Assembly: GCA_965659675.1 (NCBI GenBank)
Contig: CBFHWY010000017.1
Location: 1-40,453, forward strand
Reading direction: 5' to 3'
Source of the DNA: CBFHWY01 sp965659675
Lineage (GTDB): Bacteria > Bacteroidota > Bacteroidia > Flavobacteriales_G > Salibacteraceae
Length of the DNA stretch: 40,453 nucleotides
The notes under the pieces were generated by a model. The model saw only the letters and a list, made by a program, of their open reading frames with translations, was not told where the DNA came from and searched no databases. A program made the position numbers and the translations under genes. Positions 24,116-32,968 of this stretch are shown here, in pieces. The stretch's first letter is position 1. Each line of letters begins with the position of its first letter.

Positions 24116-26359
24116 ATGAATTACCTGAACGATCTCAACGAAGCACAGCGCAAGGCGGTTGAACACGTAGAAGGACCACTTATGGTGATCGCAGGCGCTG
24201 GCTCAGGGAAAACCCGCGTGCTGACCTATCGCATTGCTCATCTCCTCGATGCAGGAGTTGAGTCATATAATATTCTTGCGCTAACTTTCACTAACAAGGC
24301 TGCCAAAGAAATGAAGGAAAGGATCTCCAGCATCGTCGGAACAGAGGCGGCTGCCAACCTTTGGATGGGCACCTTCCACAGCATATTTGCCAGAATACTG
24401 AGGATGGAATCCGATAAGATCGGATACCCGAGAAACTTTACCATCTACGATACCACCGACTCCAAGAATATGATCAAAAGGATCATCAAGGAAATGAAAC
24501 TGGATGATAAGGTATATAAACCCGGACTCGTGTACAATAGAATTTCAGGGGCAAAGAACAACCTTCTTTCACCAAAGGCCTATCAAAGCAACCCATCGAT
24601 CACCAAGGAAGACGCTTACGCGAAAAAACCTTTGATAGGTGAGATCTATGAAAAGTATCAAAACCGTTGTTTTAGAGCTGGCGCAATGGATTTTGATGAC
24701 CTTCTATTTCAAACAAACCTTCTGCTTAAAGACTCACCTGAGACCTTATTAAAATACCAGGAGAAGTTCAAGTTCATACTTGTCGATGAGTATCAGGATA
24801 CCAACTACTCCCAATCCATCATTCTAAAACGCCTTGCTGCACGTCATGAAAACATTTGTGTGGTAGGTGATGACGCTCAAAGTATTTATGCCTTCCGTGG
24901 CGCAAACATTCAAAACATACTGAACTTTAAGCGCACTTATCCGGATACGGTCGTTTACAAACTCGAGCAGAATTATCGCTCTACTCAAAATATTGTGAAT
25001 GCCGCCAACAGTATCATTCAGAAGAATAAGGAACAACTTGACAAGAAGGTATGGACATCAAATGACGAAGGTCACAAGATCAAACTCCTAAAGGCTAATT
25101 CTGATAATGAAGAAGGTCGTGCTGTCGCTAACGAGATCTTTCAGGTTAGTCAGGATGAAAAATGTGACTTCAGGTCTTTCGCAATACTTTACAGAACCAA
25201 TGCTCAGTCGAGAGCAATGGAAGAAGCCCTTCGCAAGATCGACATTCCTTACAGGATTTACGGCGGCCTCTCATTCTATCAAAGGAAAGAGATCAAAGAC
25301 ATCCTCGCCTATTTCAGGGTGGTGATCAATCATAATGATGAAGAGGCTGTGAAGCGGGTCATCAATTATCCCAAAAGGGGGATCGGACAAACCACTATAG
25401 ACAAAGTGAGTGTTTATGCCAACGACAAGCAGATATCCTTTTGGGAAGTGATCTCAAATATTCGCACACACCACACTGGGATCTCACCAGCTGCTGCTTC
25501 AAAGATCGAAGGCTTTTGCCATATGATCCGATCATTTGAACCTCAACTAGAACAAATGGATGCGTTTGATGTGGCAAGCAAGATCGCCAGTTCGAGTCAG
25601 GTTCTTCATGAGCTCTATCAGGATAAAAGTATTGAAGGGGTAAGCAGGTATGAGAATGTTCAGGAACTGCTCGCCGGTATCAAAGAATTCTCAGAGTCAG
25701 CACCGGAGGGAGAAACACGACACCTGGCAGACTTCATGCAAGATGTAGCGCTGCTCACCGATCAGGATCAGGATAAAGATGAGGATACAAATCGCGTTAG
25801 CTTAATGACAGTTCATGCCGCCAAAGGACTAGAGTTTCCCTATGTGTTCATAGTAGGCCTTGAAGAGAATCTTTTTCCAAGCCAACTGAGCACTTCCAGC
25901 CGTTCTGATCTCGAAGAGGAAAGAAGACTTTTTTATGTTGCCGTTACCCGAGCGGAGAAAAAAGCTTTCCTTTCCTATGCCTTGAGCCGCTATCGCTGGG
26001 GTAATTTGATCTACAGCGAACCGAGTAGATTCATCAGCGAAATTGACGAGAAGTTCATCGAACAGGTTCAACTAAAAAGAAGAGATGCTGGCTCTCCGTC
26101 TCAAGCCCCTAAAAAACCTCAATTCAAGCCTTCACGAAATCTAGTTTCAATGAACAAGAGCGCGAACAGAACCACAAATACAGTGCAGCCTGATATAAAG
26201 GAAGGGGATCTTGTGAACCATCATCGCTTTGGAAAAGGAAAGGTTGCCAAACTTAGTGGAGAACCCAATAATCTAAAGGCCGATGTCGATTTTGATGGGG
26301 TAGGAAGAAAGCAACTCTTGCTCAAATTCGCCAAACTTGACCTGCTTCAGTCTTCCTGA
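24116..26359 (+). CDS. DNA helicase PcrA/UvrD, superfamily 1
   Basis: 747 residues. A 3'-5' helicase of nucleotide-excision and mismatch repair and of transcription-coupled repair. Motifs are motif I AGAGSGKTR (26-34), Ia LALTFTNKAAKEM, II VDEYQDT (223-229), III VVGDDAQSIYAFRGA, IV LEQNYRST, V LMTVHAAKGLEFPYVF and VI RRLFYVAVTRAEKK. The last 50 residues (EGDLVNHHRFGKGKV onwards) form the Tudor-like C-terminal domain that in PcrA/UvrD binds RNA polymerase. It is divergent from rpsL and begins a run with DUF4290 and murA after a 39-bp gap. uvrD or pcrA cannot be chosen by sequence alone. Confidence 0.95.
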   Translation: MNYLNDLNEAQRKAVEHVEGPLMVIAGAGSGKTRVLTYRIAHLLDAGVESYNILALTFTNKAAKEMKERISSIVGTEAAANLWMGTFHSIFARILRMESDKIGYPRNFTIYDTTDSKNMIKRIIKEMKLDDKVYKPGLVYNRISGAKNNLLSPKAYQSNPSITKEDAYAKKPLIGEIYEKYQNRCFRAGAMDFDDLLFQTNLLLKDSPETLLKYQEKFKFILVDEYQDTNYSQSIILKRLAARHENICVVGDDAQSIYAFRGANIQNILNFKRTYPDTVVYKLEQNYRSTQNIVNAANSIIQKNKEQLDKKVWTSNDEGHKIKLLKANSDNEEGRAVANEIFQVSQDEKCDFRSFAILYRTNAQSRAMEEALRKIDIPYRIYGGLSFYQRKEIKDILAYFRVVINHNDEEAVKRVINYPKRGIGQTTIDKVSVYANDKQISFWEVISNIRTHHTGISPAAASKIEGFCHMIRSFEPQLEQMDAFDVASKIASSSQVLHELYQDKSIEGVSRYENVQELLAGIKEFSESAPEGETRHLADFMQDVALLTDQDQDKDEDTNRVSLMTVHAAKGLEFPYVFIVGLEENLFPSQLSTSSRSDLEEERRLFYVAVTRAEKKAFLSYALSRYRWGNLIYSEPSRFISEIDEKFIEQVQLKRRDAGSPSQAPKKPQFKPSRNLVSMNKSANRTTNTVQPDIKEGDLVNHHRFGKGKVAKLSGEPNNLKADVDFDGVGRKQLLLKFAKLDLLQSS

Positions 26360-26398
26360 ACCATTTTAAACACTAATTTTGACGCCATTACAATAACT

Positions 26399-27001
26399 AT
26401 GGAATATAATTCTAAACGATCTGACCTGGTACTGCCTGAATATGGAAGACACATCCAAAAGATGGTAGACCATGTTAAATCAATCGAAGAAAAAGAAGAG
26501 AGAAACGAAGCGGCGAAAGCGATCATTAAGTTAATGGGACAGCTTAACCCACACCTTCGCGATGTAGATGAGTTTAAGCAAAAACTCTGGGACCACCTTT
26601 ATATCATGGCAGACTTTGAACTCGATGTTGAGAGTCCGTATGAAATGCCAAAAAAGGAGGGTTATAAAAGACCTGAGCCTCTTTCCTATCCAGGTGGACT
26701 CCCGAAATTCAAGCACTATGGGATCGTCATACCTTCTTATATTGATGCAGCTACAAAGATGCCTGAGGGAGAAGAAAGAGATGCCCTTGCATTGAGTGTT
26801 GCCAATATGATGAAGAAAGCATACCTGATGTGGAACAGGGATACTGTTGATGATCAATTGATCAAAGATCAACTCTTTGAAATGTCAGAAGGCAAGCTTA
26901 AATTGGCTGAAGACCTTGAGCTGGTTGATGCAAAGGTTGTTACCGGAGGTCGTCCCCCGCAGAACAGAAAAAAAGGTAAAAAGAAGAAAAGAAGAAGATA
27001 G
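26399..27001 (+). CDS. DUF4290 family protein, function unknown
   Basis: 200 residues, matching from memory the DUF4290 family, which I know only from Bacteroidota. No catalytic motif is evident. The sequence is mainly helical: EYNSKRSDLVLPEYGRHIQK at the start, INPHLRD-like AQLNPHLRDVDEFKQKLWDH in the middle and a predicted helix with ALALSVANMMKKAYLMWNRD. It ends in an Arg/Lys run (RKKGKKKKRRR) that could bind nucleic acid or acidic lipids. It has no signal peptide and no membrane segment. It ends two bases before murA, so the two are surely co-translated. This constant neighbour suggests, but does not prove, a role in envelope growth. Confidence 0.8.
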   Translation: MEYNSKRSDLVLPEYGRHIQKMVDHVKSIEEKEERNEAAKAIIKLMGQLNPHLRDVDEFKQKLWDHLYIMADFELDVESPYEMPKKEGYKRPEPLSYPGGLPKFKHYGIVIPSYIDAATKMPEGEERDALALSVANMMKKAYLMWNRDTVDDQLIKDQLFEMSEGKLKLAEDLELVDAKVVTGGRPPQNRKKGKKKKRRR

Positions 27002-27003
27002 GC

Positions 27004-28311
27004 ATGGGAAAGTTCGTAATTGAAGGAGGGAAAAAATTAAAAGGTGAATTTGTTCCCCAGGGGGCTAAAAATGAGGCCCTCCAGATATTATGCGCTGTAC
27101 TCCTCAGCCCTGAAAAGATTCGAATCTCGAATGTTCCAGAGATCAGGGATGTTAACAAACTCATTGATCTACTCGGTGATCTTGGCGTAAAGATAGAACG
27201 GCACGATGAAGGTGATTACACTTTCCAGGCGGATGACATCGACCTTGATTACCTTACCTCAGAAGCCTTTAAGGAAAAAGGAGCTTCACTCAGAGGCTCT
27301 ATCATGATCGTAGGTCCCCTGCTTGCGCGCTTTGGAAAGGGTTATATTCCAACTCCGGGGGGAGATAAGATCGGAAGAAGAAGACTCGATACCCATTTCC
27401 TCGGATTCGAAAAACTCGGTGCTGATTTTGAATACGATGCACTCAACAACTTTTACAAAGTAAGCGGGGATAACCTGAAAGGAGCTTACATCCTACTTGA
27501 CGAAGCTTCAGTAACCGGAACTGCTAATATCATTATGGCTGCTTCCCTTGCGAACGGCACCACAGAGATCTTTAATGCTGCCTGCGAACCTTATATTCAG
27601 CAGCTCTGCCGGATGCTTATCTCCATGGGGGCCAAAATTGAAGGCTTCGGATCAAATCGTCTTAAAATTGAGGGTGTCAAAGAACTTGGCGGATGTGAGC
27701 ATCGTGTACTTCCAGATATGATCGAAATTGGAAGTATCATTGGTTTAGCAGCCATGACACAGTCGGAGCTTACAATTAAAAATGTTGGTTACGAGCACCT
27801 TGGAGTTATTCCGGATGTATTTCGAAGACTTGGCATTAAACTTGTGCGAAAAGGAGATGACATCTTCATTCCGGAGCAATACCGATATGAGATAGACACG
27901 TTCATTGACGGCTCAATTTTAACTGTAGCTGATGCGCCATGGCCAGGGTTTACCCCTGATCTTCTGAGCATCATTCTTGTAGTGGCAACCCAGGCAAAAG
28001 GGAGCGTACTCATTCATCAGAAGATGTTTGAAAGCCGCCTTTTCTTCGTCGACAAGCTGATCGATATGGGTGCTCAGATCATCTTGTGTGATCCACACAG
28101 AGCAACAGTTATTGGACTGGATCGGCAGTACCCTCTTAAAGGGATCCAAATGACCAGCCCTGACATTAGAGCTGGTGTATCGCTCCTCATTGCAGCAATG
28201 TCTGCAAATGGAACGAGTACAATACACAACATTGAGCAGATTGACCGTGGATATCATAAGATCGATGAAAGATTAAATGCCCTGGGTGCAGACATTAAAC
28301 GATTTAATTAA
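27004..28311 (+). CDS. murA: UDP-N-acetylglucosamine 1-carboxyvinyltransferase (Asp-type active site)
   Basis: 435 residues. The first committed step of peptidoglycan synthesis: enolpyruvyl transfer from PEP to UDP-GlcNAc. The inside-out alpha/beta barrel halves are complete, with KNEALQILCAVLL near the N-terminus and PDIRAGVSLLIAAMSANGTS near the end. In the active-site loop, TPGGDKIGRRRLDTHF, position 121 is Asp (codon 27364-27366) where E. coli has Cys115. Asp at this place is known in Mycobacterium, Chlamydia and Borrelia enzymes and gives fosfomycin insensitivity. It lies between DUF4290 (two bases) and the thioredoxin-like gene (five bases). Confidence 0.97.
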   Translation: MGKFVIEGGKKLKGEFVPQGAKNEALQILCAVLLSPEKIRISNVPEIRDVNKLIDLLGDLGVKIERHDEGDYTFQADDIDLDYLTSEAFKEKGASLRGSIMIVGPLLARFGKGYIPTPGGDKIGRRRLDTHFLGFEKLGADFEYDALNNFYKVSGDNLKGAYILLDEASVTGTANIIMAASLANGTTEIFNAACEPYIQQLCRMLISMGAKIEGFGSNRLKIEGVKELGGCEHRVLPDMIEIGSIIGLAAMTQSELTIKNVGYEHLGVIPDVFRRLGIKLVRKGDDIFIPEQYRYEIDTFIDGSILTVADAPWPGFTPDLLSIILVVATQAKGSVLIHQKMFESRLFFVDKLIDMGAQIILCDPHRATVIGLDRQYPLKGIQMTSPDIRAGVSLLIAAMSANGTSTIHNIEQIDRGYHKIDERLNALGADIKRFN

Positions 28312-28316
28312 AGTAC

Positions 28317-28853
28317 ATGAAAAAGAGCATATATAGCATCGGACTGGTCCTTCTCATTATCACCTTTTCAGGGATGGGATGGCCCTGGCAAAATAAAACT
28401 GTCGGCACCAATATTGGCGACATGGCACCTGAGATCGCATTAAAGAATCCGGATGGGGAGGTGATCAAATTGAGCTCTTTAAGAGGGAATTTGGTACTTG
28501 TCGACTTTTGGGCATCATGGTGTAGACCATGCCGAATGGAAAATCCTAATGTTGTGAAAGCTTACGAAAAGTACAGTAAGGCGAAGATCAAGGATGCTAA
28601 ATCATTCATTATCTATAACGTTAGTCTGGACCGCTCTAAAACAGCATGGCTGCAAGCGATCCAACAAGACGGACTAAACTGGGACTACCATGTTAGCGAT
28701 CTTCAATATTGGGACAGTAAAGCAGTTTCAGATTACAATGTCCGAGGAATCCCAGCAAACTTTCTCGTTGGCCCCGACGGAACTATCGTGGCAAAGAATT
28801 TAAGAGGTCAAAACTTACATCTGGCACTCGATAAATGGGTGAAAGAATTTTAA
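28317..28853 (+). CDS. TlpA/ResA-like thioredoxin-fold protein
   Basis: 178 residues. An N-terminal hydrophobic segment (about 5-20) acts as signal peptide or membrane anchor. It is followed by an AhpC/TSA-type thioredoxin fold with the active site WCRPC (Cys69, Cys72) after VDFWAS, and the cis-Pro loop in RGIPANFLVGPDG. Such proteins act as thiol-disulfide reductants outside the cytoplasmic membrane, often in cytochrome c maturation. This fits a neighbourhood that encodes a c-type cytochrome elsewhere in the window, but a specific partner cannot be named. It is last in the uvrD-DUF4290-murA run, with a terminator just downstream. Confidence 0.9.
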   Translation: MKKSIYSIGLVLLIITFSGMGWPWQNKTVGTNIGDMAPEIALKNPDGEVIKLSSLRGNLVLVDFWASWCRPCRMENPNVVKAYEKYSKAKIKDAKSFIIYNVSLDRSKTAWLQAIQQDGLNWDYHVSDLQYWDSKAVSDYNVRGIPANFLVGPDGTIVAKNLRGQNLHLALDKWVKEF

Positions 28854-28877
28854 GATAACTGACATATTTAATGGAAT

Positions 28878-28901
28878 AAAGGAGCTTTCGGGCTCCTTTT
28901 T
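28878..28901 (+). terminator. Intrinsic terminator after the murA run
   Basis: AAAGGAGC (28878-28885) pairs fully with GCTCCTTT (28892-28899) around a six-base TTTCGG loop and continues into a run of five T (28897-28901). It lies 25 bp past the stop of the thioredoxin-like gene and separates the murA run from grpE. Confidence 0.92.
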
Positions 28902-28929
28902 CTGTCAATATGTCCTTTTTTTAGCTTTG
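28901..28929 (+). promoter_or_regulatory. Possible grpE-dnaJ promoter
   Basis: TAGCTTTG at 28922-28929 matches the Bacteroidota -7 box TAnnTTTG. A good -33 TTTG is lacking; the nearest candidate is TCTG at 28901-28904, 17 bases upstream. Position (just after the terminator and about 40 bp before grpE) favours it. No CIRCE-type inverted repeat of heat-shock control is seen. Confidence 0.4.
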
Positions 28930-28969
28930 GTTTGGCTTTTGTCAAGCACTTAATGCAATTAGAGAAGAA

Positions 28970-29563
28970 ATGGCAATGGAGAACGAAAAAGATGAAGTGA
29001 TCGGTTCTGAGAAAGAACTCGAAACTCCAACGGAGAAAGAAATACAGGAAGAGAAGGAACTCGATCAGGAAGTGGTCGATGAAGCGAAAGAGCAGGAAGA
29101 GGAAGTATCGGAGCTAGACAAAGCGAAAGCCGAAGCCGCTGAACAAAAAGATAAATTTCTGAGACTTTACAGTGAGTTTGAGAACTTCAGAAGAAGAAGC
29201 GCCAAAGAACGTCTGGATCTAGTGCAAACTGCCTCCGCTGATCTTATGACCAACTTATTGGAGGTGCTCGACGATTTTGAACGCGCCAATAAATCGACAA
29301 AGGACATTGACGATGCTACTGCCAGGTCTGTGAAGGAGGGCTATGAGCTTGTCCACAATAAATTCAACAAAATCCTTCAAAACAAGGGTTTGAAAAAGAT
29401 GGAAGCGATCGGAACAGCTTTCGATCCGGAATTGCATGAGGCTGTGGCCAAGATTCCTGCACCAAAGAAAAAACTGAAAGGAAAAATTGTTGATGTGGTC
29501 GAAGATGGTTACCTCCTCAATGAAAAGATCATCCGCTTCGCTAAAGTGGTTATTGGAGAGTAA
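28970..29563 (+). CDS. grpE: Nucleotide-exchange factor GrpE
   Basis: 197 residues. GrpE releases ADP from DnaK and works with DnaJ. Residues 1-60 are highly acidic (Glu/Lys-rich) and probably disordered. The conserved part has the long coiled-coil helix with LRLYSEFENFRRRSAKERLD, LLEVLDDFERAN and the beta domain AIGTAFDPELHEAVAKIPAP and DGYLLNEKIIRFAKVVIGE. A second Met two codons on (28976) is better placed after the AGAGAAG stretch and may be the true start. dnaK is not in the window. It ends two bases before dnaJ. Confidence 0.95.
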   Translation: MAMENEKDEVIGSEKELETPTEKEIQEEKELDQEVVDEAKEQEEEVSELDKAKAEAAEQKDKFLRLYSEFENFRRRSAKERLDLVQTASADLMTNLLEVLDDFERANKSTKDIDDATARSVKEGYELVHNKFNKILQNKGLKKMEAIGTAFDPELHEAVAKIPAPKKKLKGKIVDVVEDGYLLNEKIIRFAKVVIGE

Positions 29564-29565
29564 TT

Positions 29566-30681
29566 ATGGCGAAAAGAGACTATTACGAAGTATTAGGTGT
29601 TGATCGGAATGCCTCCAAAGACGAGATCAAAAAGGCATACCGAAAACTTGCGATCAAGTATCACCCCGACAAGAACCCCGACGACTCAGAGGCTGAAGAT
29701 AAATTCAAGGAAGCTGCTGAGGCGTATGAGATCCTCAGCAATCCAGAAAAGAAACAACGTTACGACCGCTTTGGTCATTCTGGAATGGGAGGAGCCTCCC
29801 AGGGCTTTGGTGGAGGTGGTATGTCCATGGACGACATCTTCGATCAATTCGGCGACATCTTCGGTGGCGCATTTGGTGGTTTTGGCGGCGGCGGTGGCCG
29901 ACAACGCCAATCTGTTAGGAGAGGATCTAACCTGAGGATCAAGGTTAAACTGAGCCTGGAGGACATCCTCAAGGGAACCACCAAGAAGATCAAGGTTCAA
30001 AAGTTGGTCAACGACCCAAACGTCGAATATGGCACATGCAGCACATGTCACGGAACGGGTGGCGTTACGCGCATTGCCAACACTATTCTCGGACAGATGC
30101 AAACAACCTCAACCTGTCCGGCCTGTGGCGGAAGTGGCAAGAAAGTCACTAAATCTGCCCCGGGAGCTAATCCAGATGGTCTGGTTCGAAAAGAAGTGGT
30201 GATGGATGTTGAGATTCCTGCCGGTGTTGAAGAAGGCATGCAATTGAGCATTCGCGGAAAAGGAAATGAGGGCCCGATGAACGGCGTTCCTGGTGACCTG
30301 CTCGTTGTTGTAGAGGAAGAAAAACACGGGGATCTGGAACGTGATGGCAAGAATGTTCATTATCAGCTTTATCTGAACTTTGCAGATGCTGCACTAGGTA
30401 CCAGTGTTGAAGTGCCAACGATCGAAGGAAAAGCGAAGATCAAGATCGCTCCTGGAACACAAAGTGGTAAAGTGCTTCGACTAAAAGGAAAAGGGCTTCC
30501 CTCGGTGAACGAATATGGCGTAGGGGATCTTCTGATCCACGCCAACATTTGGACACCTACCGATCTTAGCAAAGAAGAAACAGAAACACTCGAAAAATTC
30601 AGAAATTCGGATAATTTTGAGCCCAAGCCTGGAAAAACTGAAAAAAGCTTTTTCAGCAAGATGAAGGATTACTTTAACTGA
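29566..30681 (+). CDS. dnaJ: Chaperone DnaJ with reduced zinc domain
   Basis: 371 residues. J domain (5-70) with the HPD triad at 33-35, then a Gly/Phe-rich linker (71-112, many GGFGG turns), substrate-binding domains and a C-terminal dimer region. The Cys-rich domain has only two CxxCxGxG motifs, CSTCHGTG (158-165) and CPACGGSG (184-191), where class A DnaJ proteins have four. By spacing these are motifs 2 and 3, which together form zinc centre II. Motifs 1 and 4 (centre I) are replaced by NDPNVEYG and APGANPDG. I recall the same in Flavobacteriia, so it is probably a lineage trait. It is co-transcribed with grpE; the ABC genes follow after 17 bp. Confidence 0.96.
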   Translation: MAKRDYYEVLGVDRNASKDEIKKAYRKLAIKYHPDKNPDDSEAEDKFKEAAEAYEILSNPEKKQRYDRFGHSGMGGASQGFGGGGMSMDDIFDQFGDIFGGAFGGFGGGGGRQRQSVRRGSNLRIKVKLSLEDILKGTTKKIKVQKLVNDPNVEYGTCSTCHGTGGVTRIANTILGQMQTTSTCPACGGSGKKVTKSAPGANPDGLVRKEVVMDVEIPAGVEEGMQLSIRGKGNEGPMNGVPGDLLVVVEEEKHGDLERDGKNVHYQLYLNFADAALGTSVEVPTIEGKAKIKIAPGTQSGKVLRLKGKGLPSVNEYGVGDLLIHANIWTPTDLSKEETETLEKFRNSDNFEPKPGKTEKSFFSKMKDYFN

Positions 30682-30698
30682 TCCCACAAGAAAACCGA

Positions 30699-31637
30699 AT
30701 GGATACTCAGCTAGAAGCTCTGAATGTAAGTAAGTATTACTCTAAGCACAGAGCGCTGAGTGATGTTAGCATCAGCATACCAAAGCAATCTATTTTCGGA
30801 CTTCTGGGGCCCAATGGTGCAGGCAAAACCTCGCTGATACGGATCATCAACCAGATCACTGCCCCAGATGAAGGAAAGATCCTTTTTAATGGAAAGCCCC
30901 TGAGGTCAGAAGATGTTCATCGCATTGGCTACCTGCCCGAGGAACGCGGTCTTTACAAAAAGATGAAAGTGGGTGAGCAGGCGATGTATCTATGCCGCCT
31001 AAAAGGCCTGAGCAAAGCAGAAGCTCGCAAAGGTCTCAAAGAATGGTTCGAGCGATTCGATATTGCAGCCTGGTGGGACAAGAAGATTGAAGAGCTTTCC
31101 AAAGGCATGCAGCAAAAAGTTCAGTTCATCGTAACTGTACTTCATCAGCCTGAACTCATCATTCTGGATGAACCCTTTTCTGGCTTCGATCCGATCAATA
31201 CCAACCTCATCAAAGATGAGATCAGAAAACTCAGAGATAAAGGATCAACCGTGATCTTTTCGACTCATAACATGAGCTCAGTTGAAGAGATGTGCGATCA
31301 TATCGCACTGATCAACAACAGCAAAAAGATCCTGGACGGCGCAGTAAATGATATCAAGGAAACCTACAAGAACAATGAGTTTAAGCTTCTTTTCAAAGGG
31401 AATAAAATGAGTTTTACCAATGCTTTGTGGACCGGGGCTGAGCTGATCAACATTGAAGACTATAAGAACGATACGCTTGAAGCACATGTAAAACTCGCTG
31501 AAGGCAAAAGGTCGAATGACCTACTTTCAGCACTTATTCCTCATGTTGATATCCTCGGACTCAAAGAAGTGATCCCTAGCATGAACGATATCTTCATTCA
31601 GAAGGTAACCCAAATAAACGAAGCTCAGAATGGGTAA
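30699..31637 (+). CDS. ABC-2 type exporter, ATP-binding subunit
   Basis: 312 residues. Walker A GPNGAGKTS (37-45), signature LSKGMQ (133-138), Walker B LIILDEP (153-159) and the switch His190 in STHNMSS are all present, so it should hydrolyse ATP. The C-terminal 80 residues are the DUF4162-type extension of NatA-like and drug/sodium exporters. It overlaps the permease gene by eight bases, and the two form one transporter. NatA (sodium export) is the classical homologue, but the substrate is not predictable from sequence. Confidence 0.93.
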   Translation: MDTQLEALNVSKYYSKHRALSDVSISIPKQSIFGLLGPNGAGKTSLIRIINQITAPDEGKILFNGKPLRSEDVHRIGYLPEERGLYKKMKVGEQAMYLCRLKGLSKAEARKGLKEWFERFDIAAWWDKKIEELSKGMQQKVQFIVTVLHQPELIILDEPFSGFDPINTNLIKDEIRKLRDKGSTVIFSTHNMSSVEEMCDHIALINNSKKILDGAVNDIKETYKNNEFKLLFKGNKMSFTNALWTGAELINIEDYKNDTLEAHVKLAEGKRSNDLLSALIPHVDILGLKEVIPSMNDIFIQKVTQINEAQNG

Positions 31638-32967
31638 GATTGGATTGATCATAGAAAGAGAGTACCTCTCACGAGTCAAGAAAAAATCCTTCGTGATTCT
31701 TACCATTTTAGGCCCTTTGCTCATTGCTGGGATCTTCTCTGCCGTGGTTTGGCTGGGAATGGAAGATAGTCAGAGTCAGAGTATTTTGGTGGTCGACCAG
31801 AAAAAACCAGTTTTCTCCAGCTTAAAAAGTGATGAACGTGTTAAGTTCACCTATAGCGATATGAGTCTGGAAGATGCAAAAAAAGCCTTCTTCGAATCCG
31901 AGTTTGATGGCATCCTCTTCATTCCTTATAACATCGAACGAAGTAACCTCGCACAGCTTTACTTCAAGAAGCAGCCGAGTATCATGGCCCAACGAAACAT
32001 CGAGAATAAGGTGGAAGCCATTGTAGAAGAACTCAAGCTTCAACAGTACAATATTGACCGGGAGCAATTCTATGATGTCAAGACGAACTTTACCGTTCAA
32101 CCGATCAAATACTCCTCTCCAGGTAAGGAAGAAAAAGTAGATAACGAAAAGACCTTTGTGGGTTTCGCTTTCGGCTTGATGATTTACCTCTTTATCTTCC
32201 TATACGGCGTGCAGGTCATGCGAGGAGTGATCGAAGAAAAGACTAGTCGTATCGTTGAGGTGATCATTTCATCTGTACGCCCATTCCAACTCATGATGGG
32301 TAAGATCATCGGCGTTGCCCTTGTTGGGCTCACCCAATTCCTGATCTGGATCGTTTTGAGTACGGTGATCATTAGCGCAGTGACCTTCTTTGTATTCGGA
32401 GATCAGTACAGCCCTGAGATGTTGAATCAAGCTCAGGCTACCTCAGAGGTGATGAAAGAACTTCAACAAGACAATCCGGCAAATAATGCCTTTAACCTTG
32501 CCGACCCTGAGAACATTATCAATCGCATCAATTTCCCATTGATGATCGGTTTGTTCCTGTTCTATTTCCTCGGGGGCTATCTGCTCTATTCCGCTCTTTT
32601 TGCAGCGGTAGGCTCAGCAGTTGATAGCGAAACGGATACTCAACAATTCATGTTGCCCATAACCTCTCCACTGATACTGGCTTATGTGATGTCGACCTTT
32701 ATTGTACAAAACCCTGAGGGTCCTCTGGCCTTTTGGTTCTCCATTATTCCGCTCACCTCCCCTATCGTTATGTTGGTACGGGTGGCCATAGGCGTGGGAG
32801 AAGGAGGAATACCGATATGGGAAGTAGGACTTTCCATGGGGCTTCTCATCCTCGGATTCATTGGCGCTGTATGGTTAGCTGGAAAGATCTACCGAACCGG
32901 CATTCTCATGTACGGCAAGAAAGTAAGCTACAAGGAGCTTTGGAAATGGCTGCGTTATTCTTCATGA
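31630..32967 (+). CDS. ABC-2 type exporter, permease subunit (NatB-like)
   Basis: 445 residues. One N-terminal transmembrane segment (about 19-42, VILTILGPLLIAGIFSAVVW) is followed by an extracytoplasmic domain of about 130 residues. Then comes a C-terminal bundle of about five segments, including FAFGLMIYLFIFLYGVQVMR and FPLMIGLFLFYFLGGYLLYS. The segment EEKTSRIVEVIISSVRPFQL is the usual cytoplasmic loop of this family that meets the ATPase. It starts inside the ATPase gene (8-base overlap) and ends one base before the phosphatase gene, so translation is coupled. Confidence 0.92.
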   Translation: MGKIGLIIEREYLSRVKKKSFVILTILGPLLIAGIFSAVVWLGMEDSQSQSILVVDQKKPVFSSLKSDERVKFTYSDMSLEDAKKAFFESEFDGILFIPYNIERSNLAQLYFKKQPSIMAQRNIENKVEAIVEELKLQQYNIDREQFYDVKTNFTVQPIKYSSPGKEEKVDNEKTFVGFAFGLMIYLFIFLYGVQVMRGVIEEKTSRIVEVIISSVRPFQLMMGKIIGVALVGLTQFLIWIVLSTVIISAVTFFVFGDQYSPEMLNQAQATSEVMKELQQDNPANNAFNLADPENIINRINFPLMIGLFLFYFLGGYLLYSALFAAVGSAVDSETDTQQFMLPITSPLILAYVMSTFIVQNPEGPLAFWFSIIPLTSPIVMLVRVAIGVGEGGIPIWEVGLSMGLLILGFIGAVWLAGKIYRTGILMYGKKVSYKELWKWLRYSS

Positions 32968-32968
32968 G

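Noticed and set aside
29597..30418. Several overlapping frames on both strands within dnaJ
   Set aside because: Explained by the Gly-rich linker of DnaJ, which is poor in stop codons in other frames.
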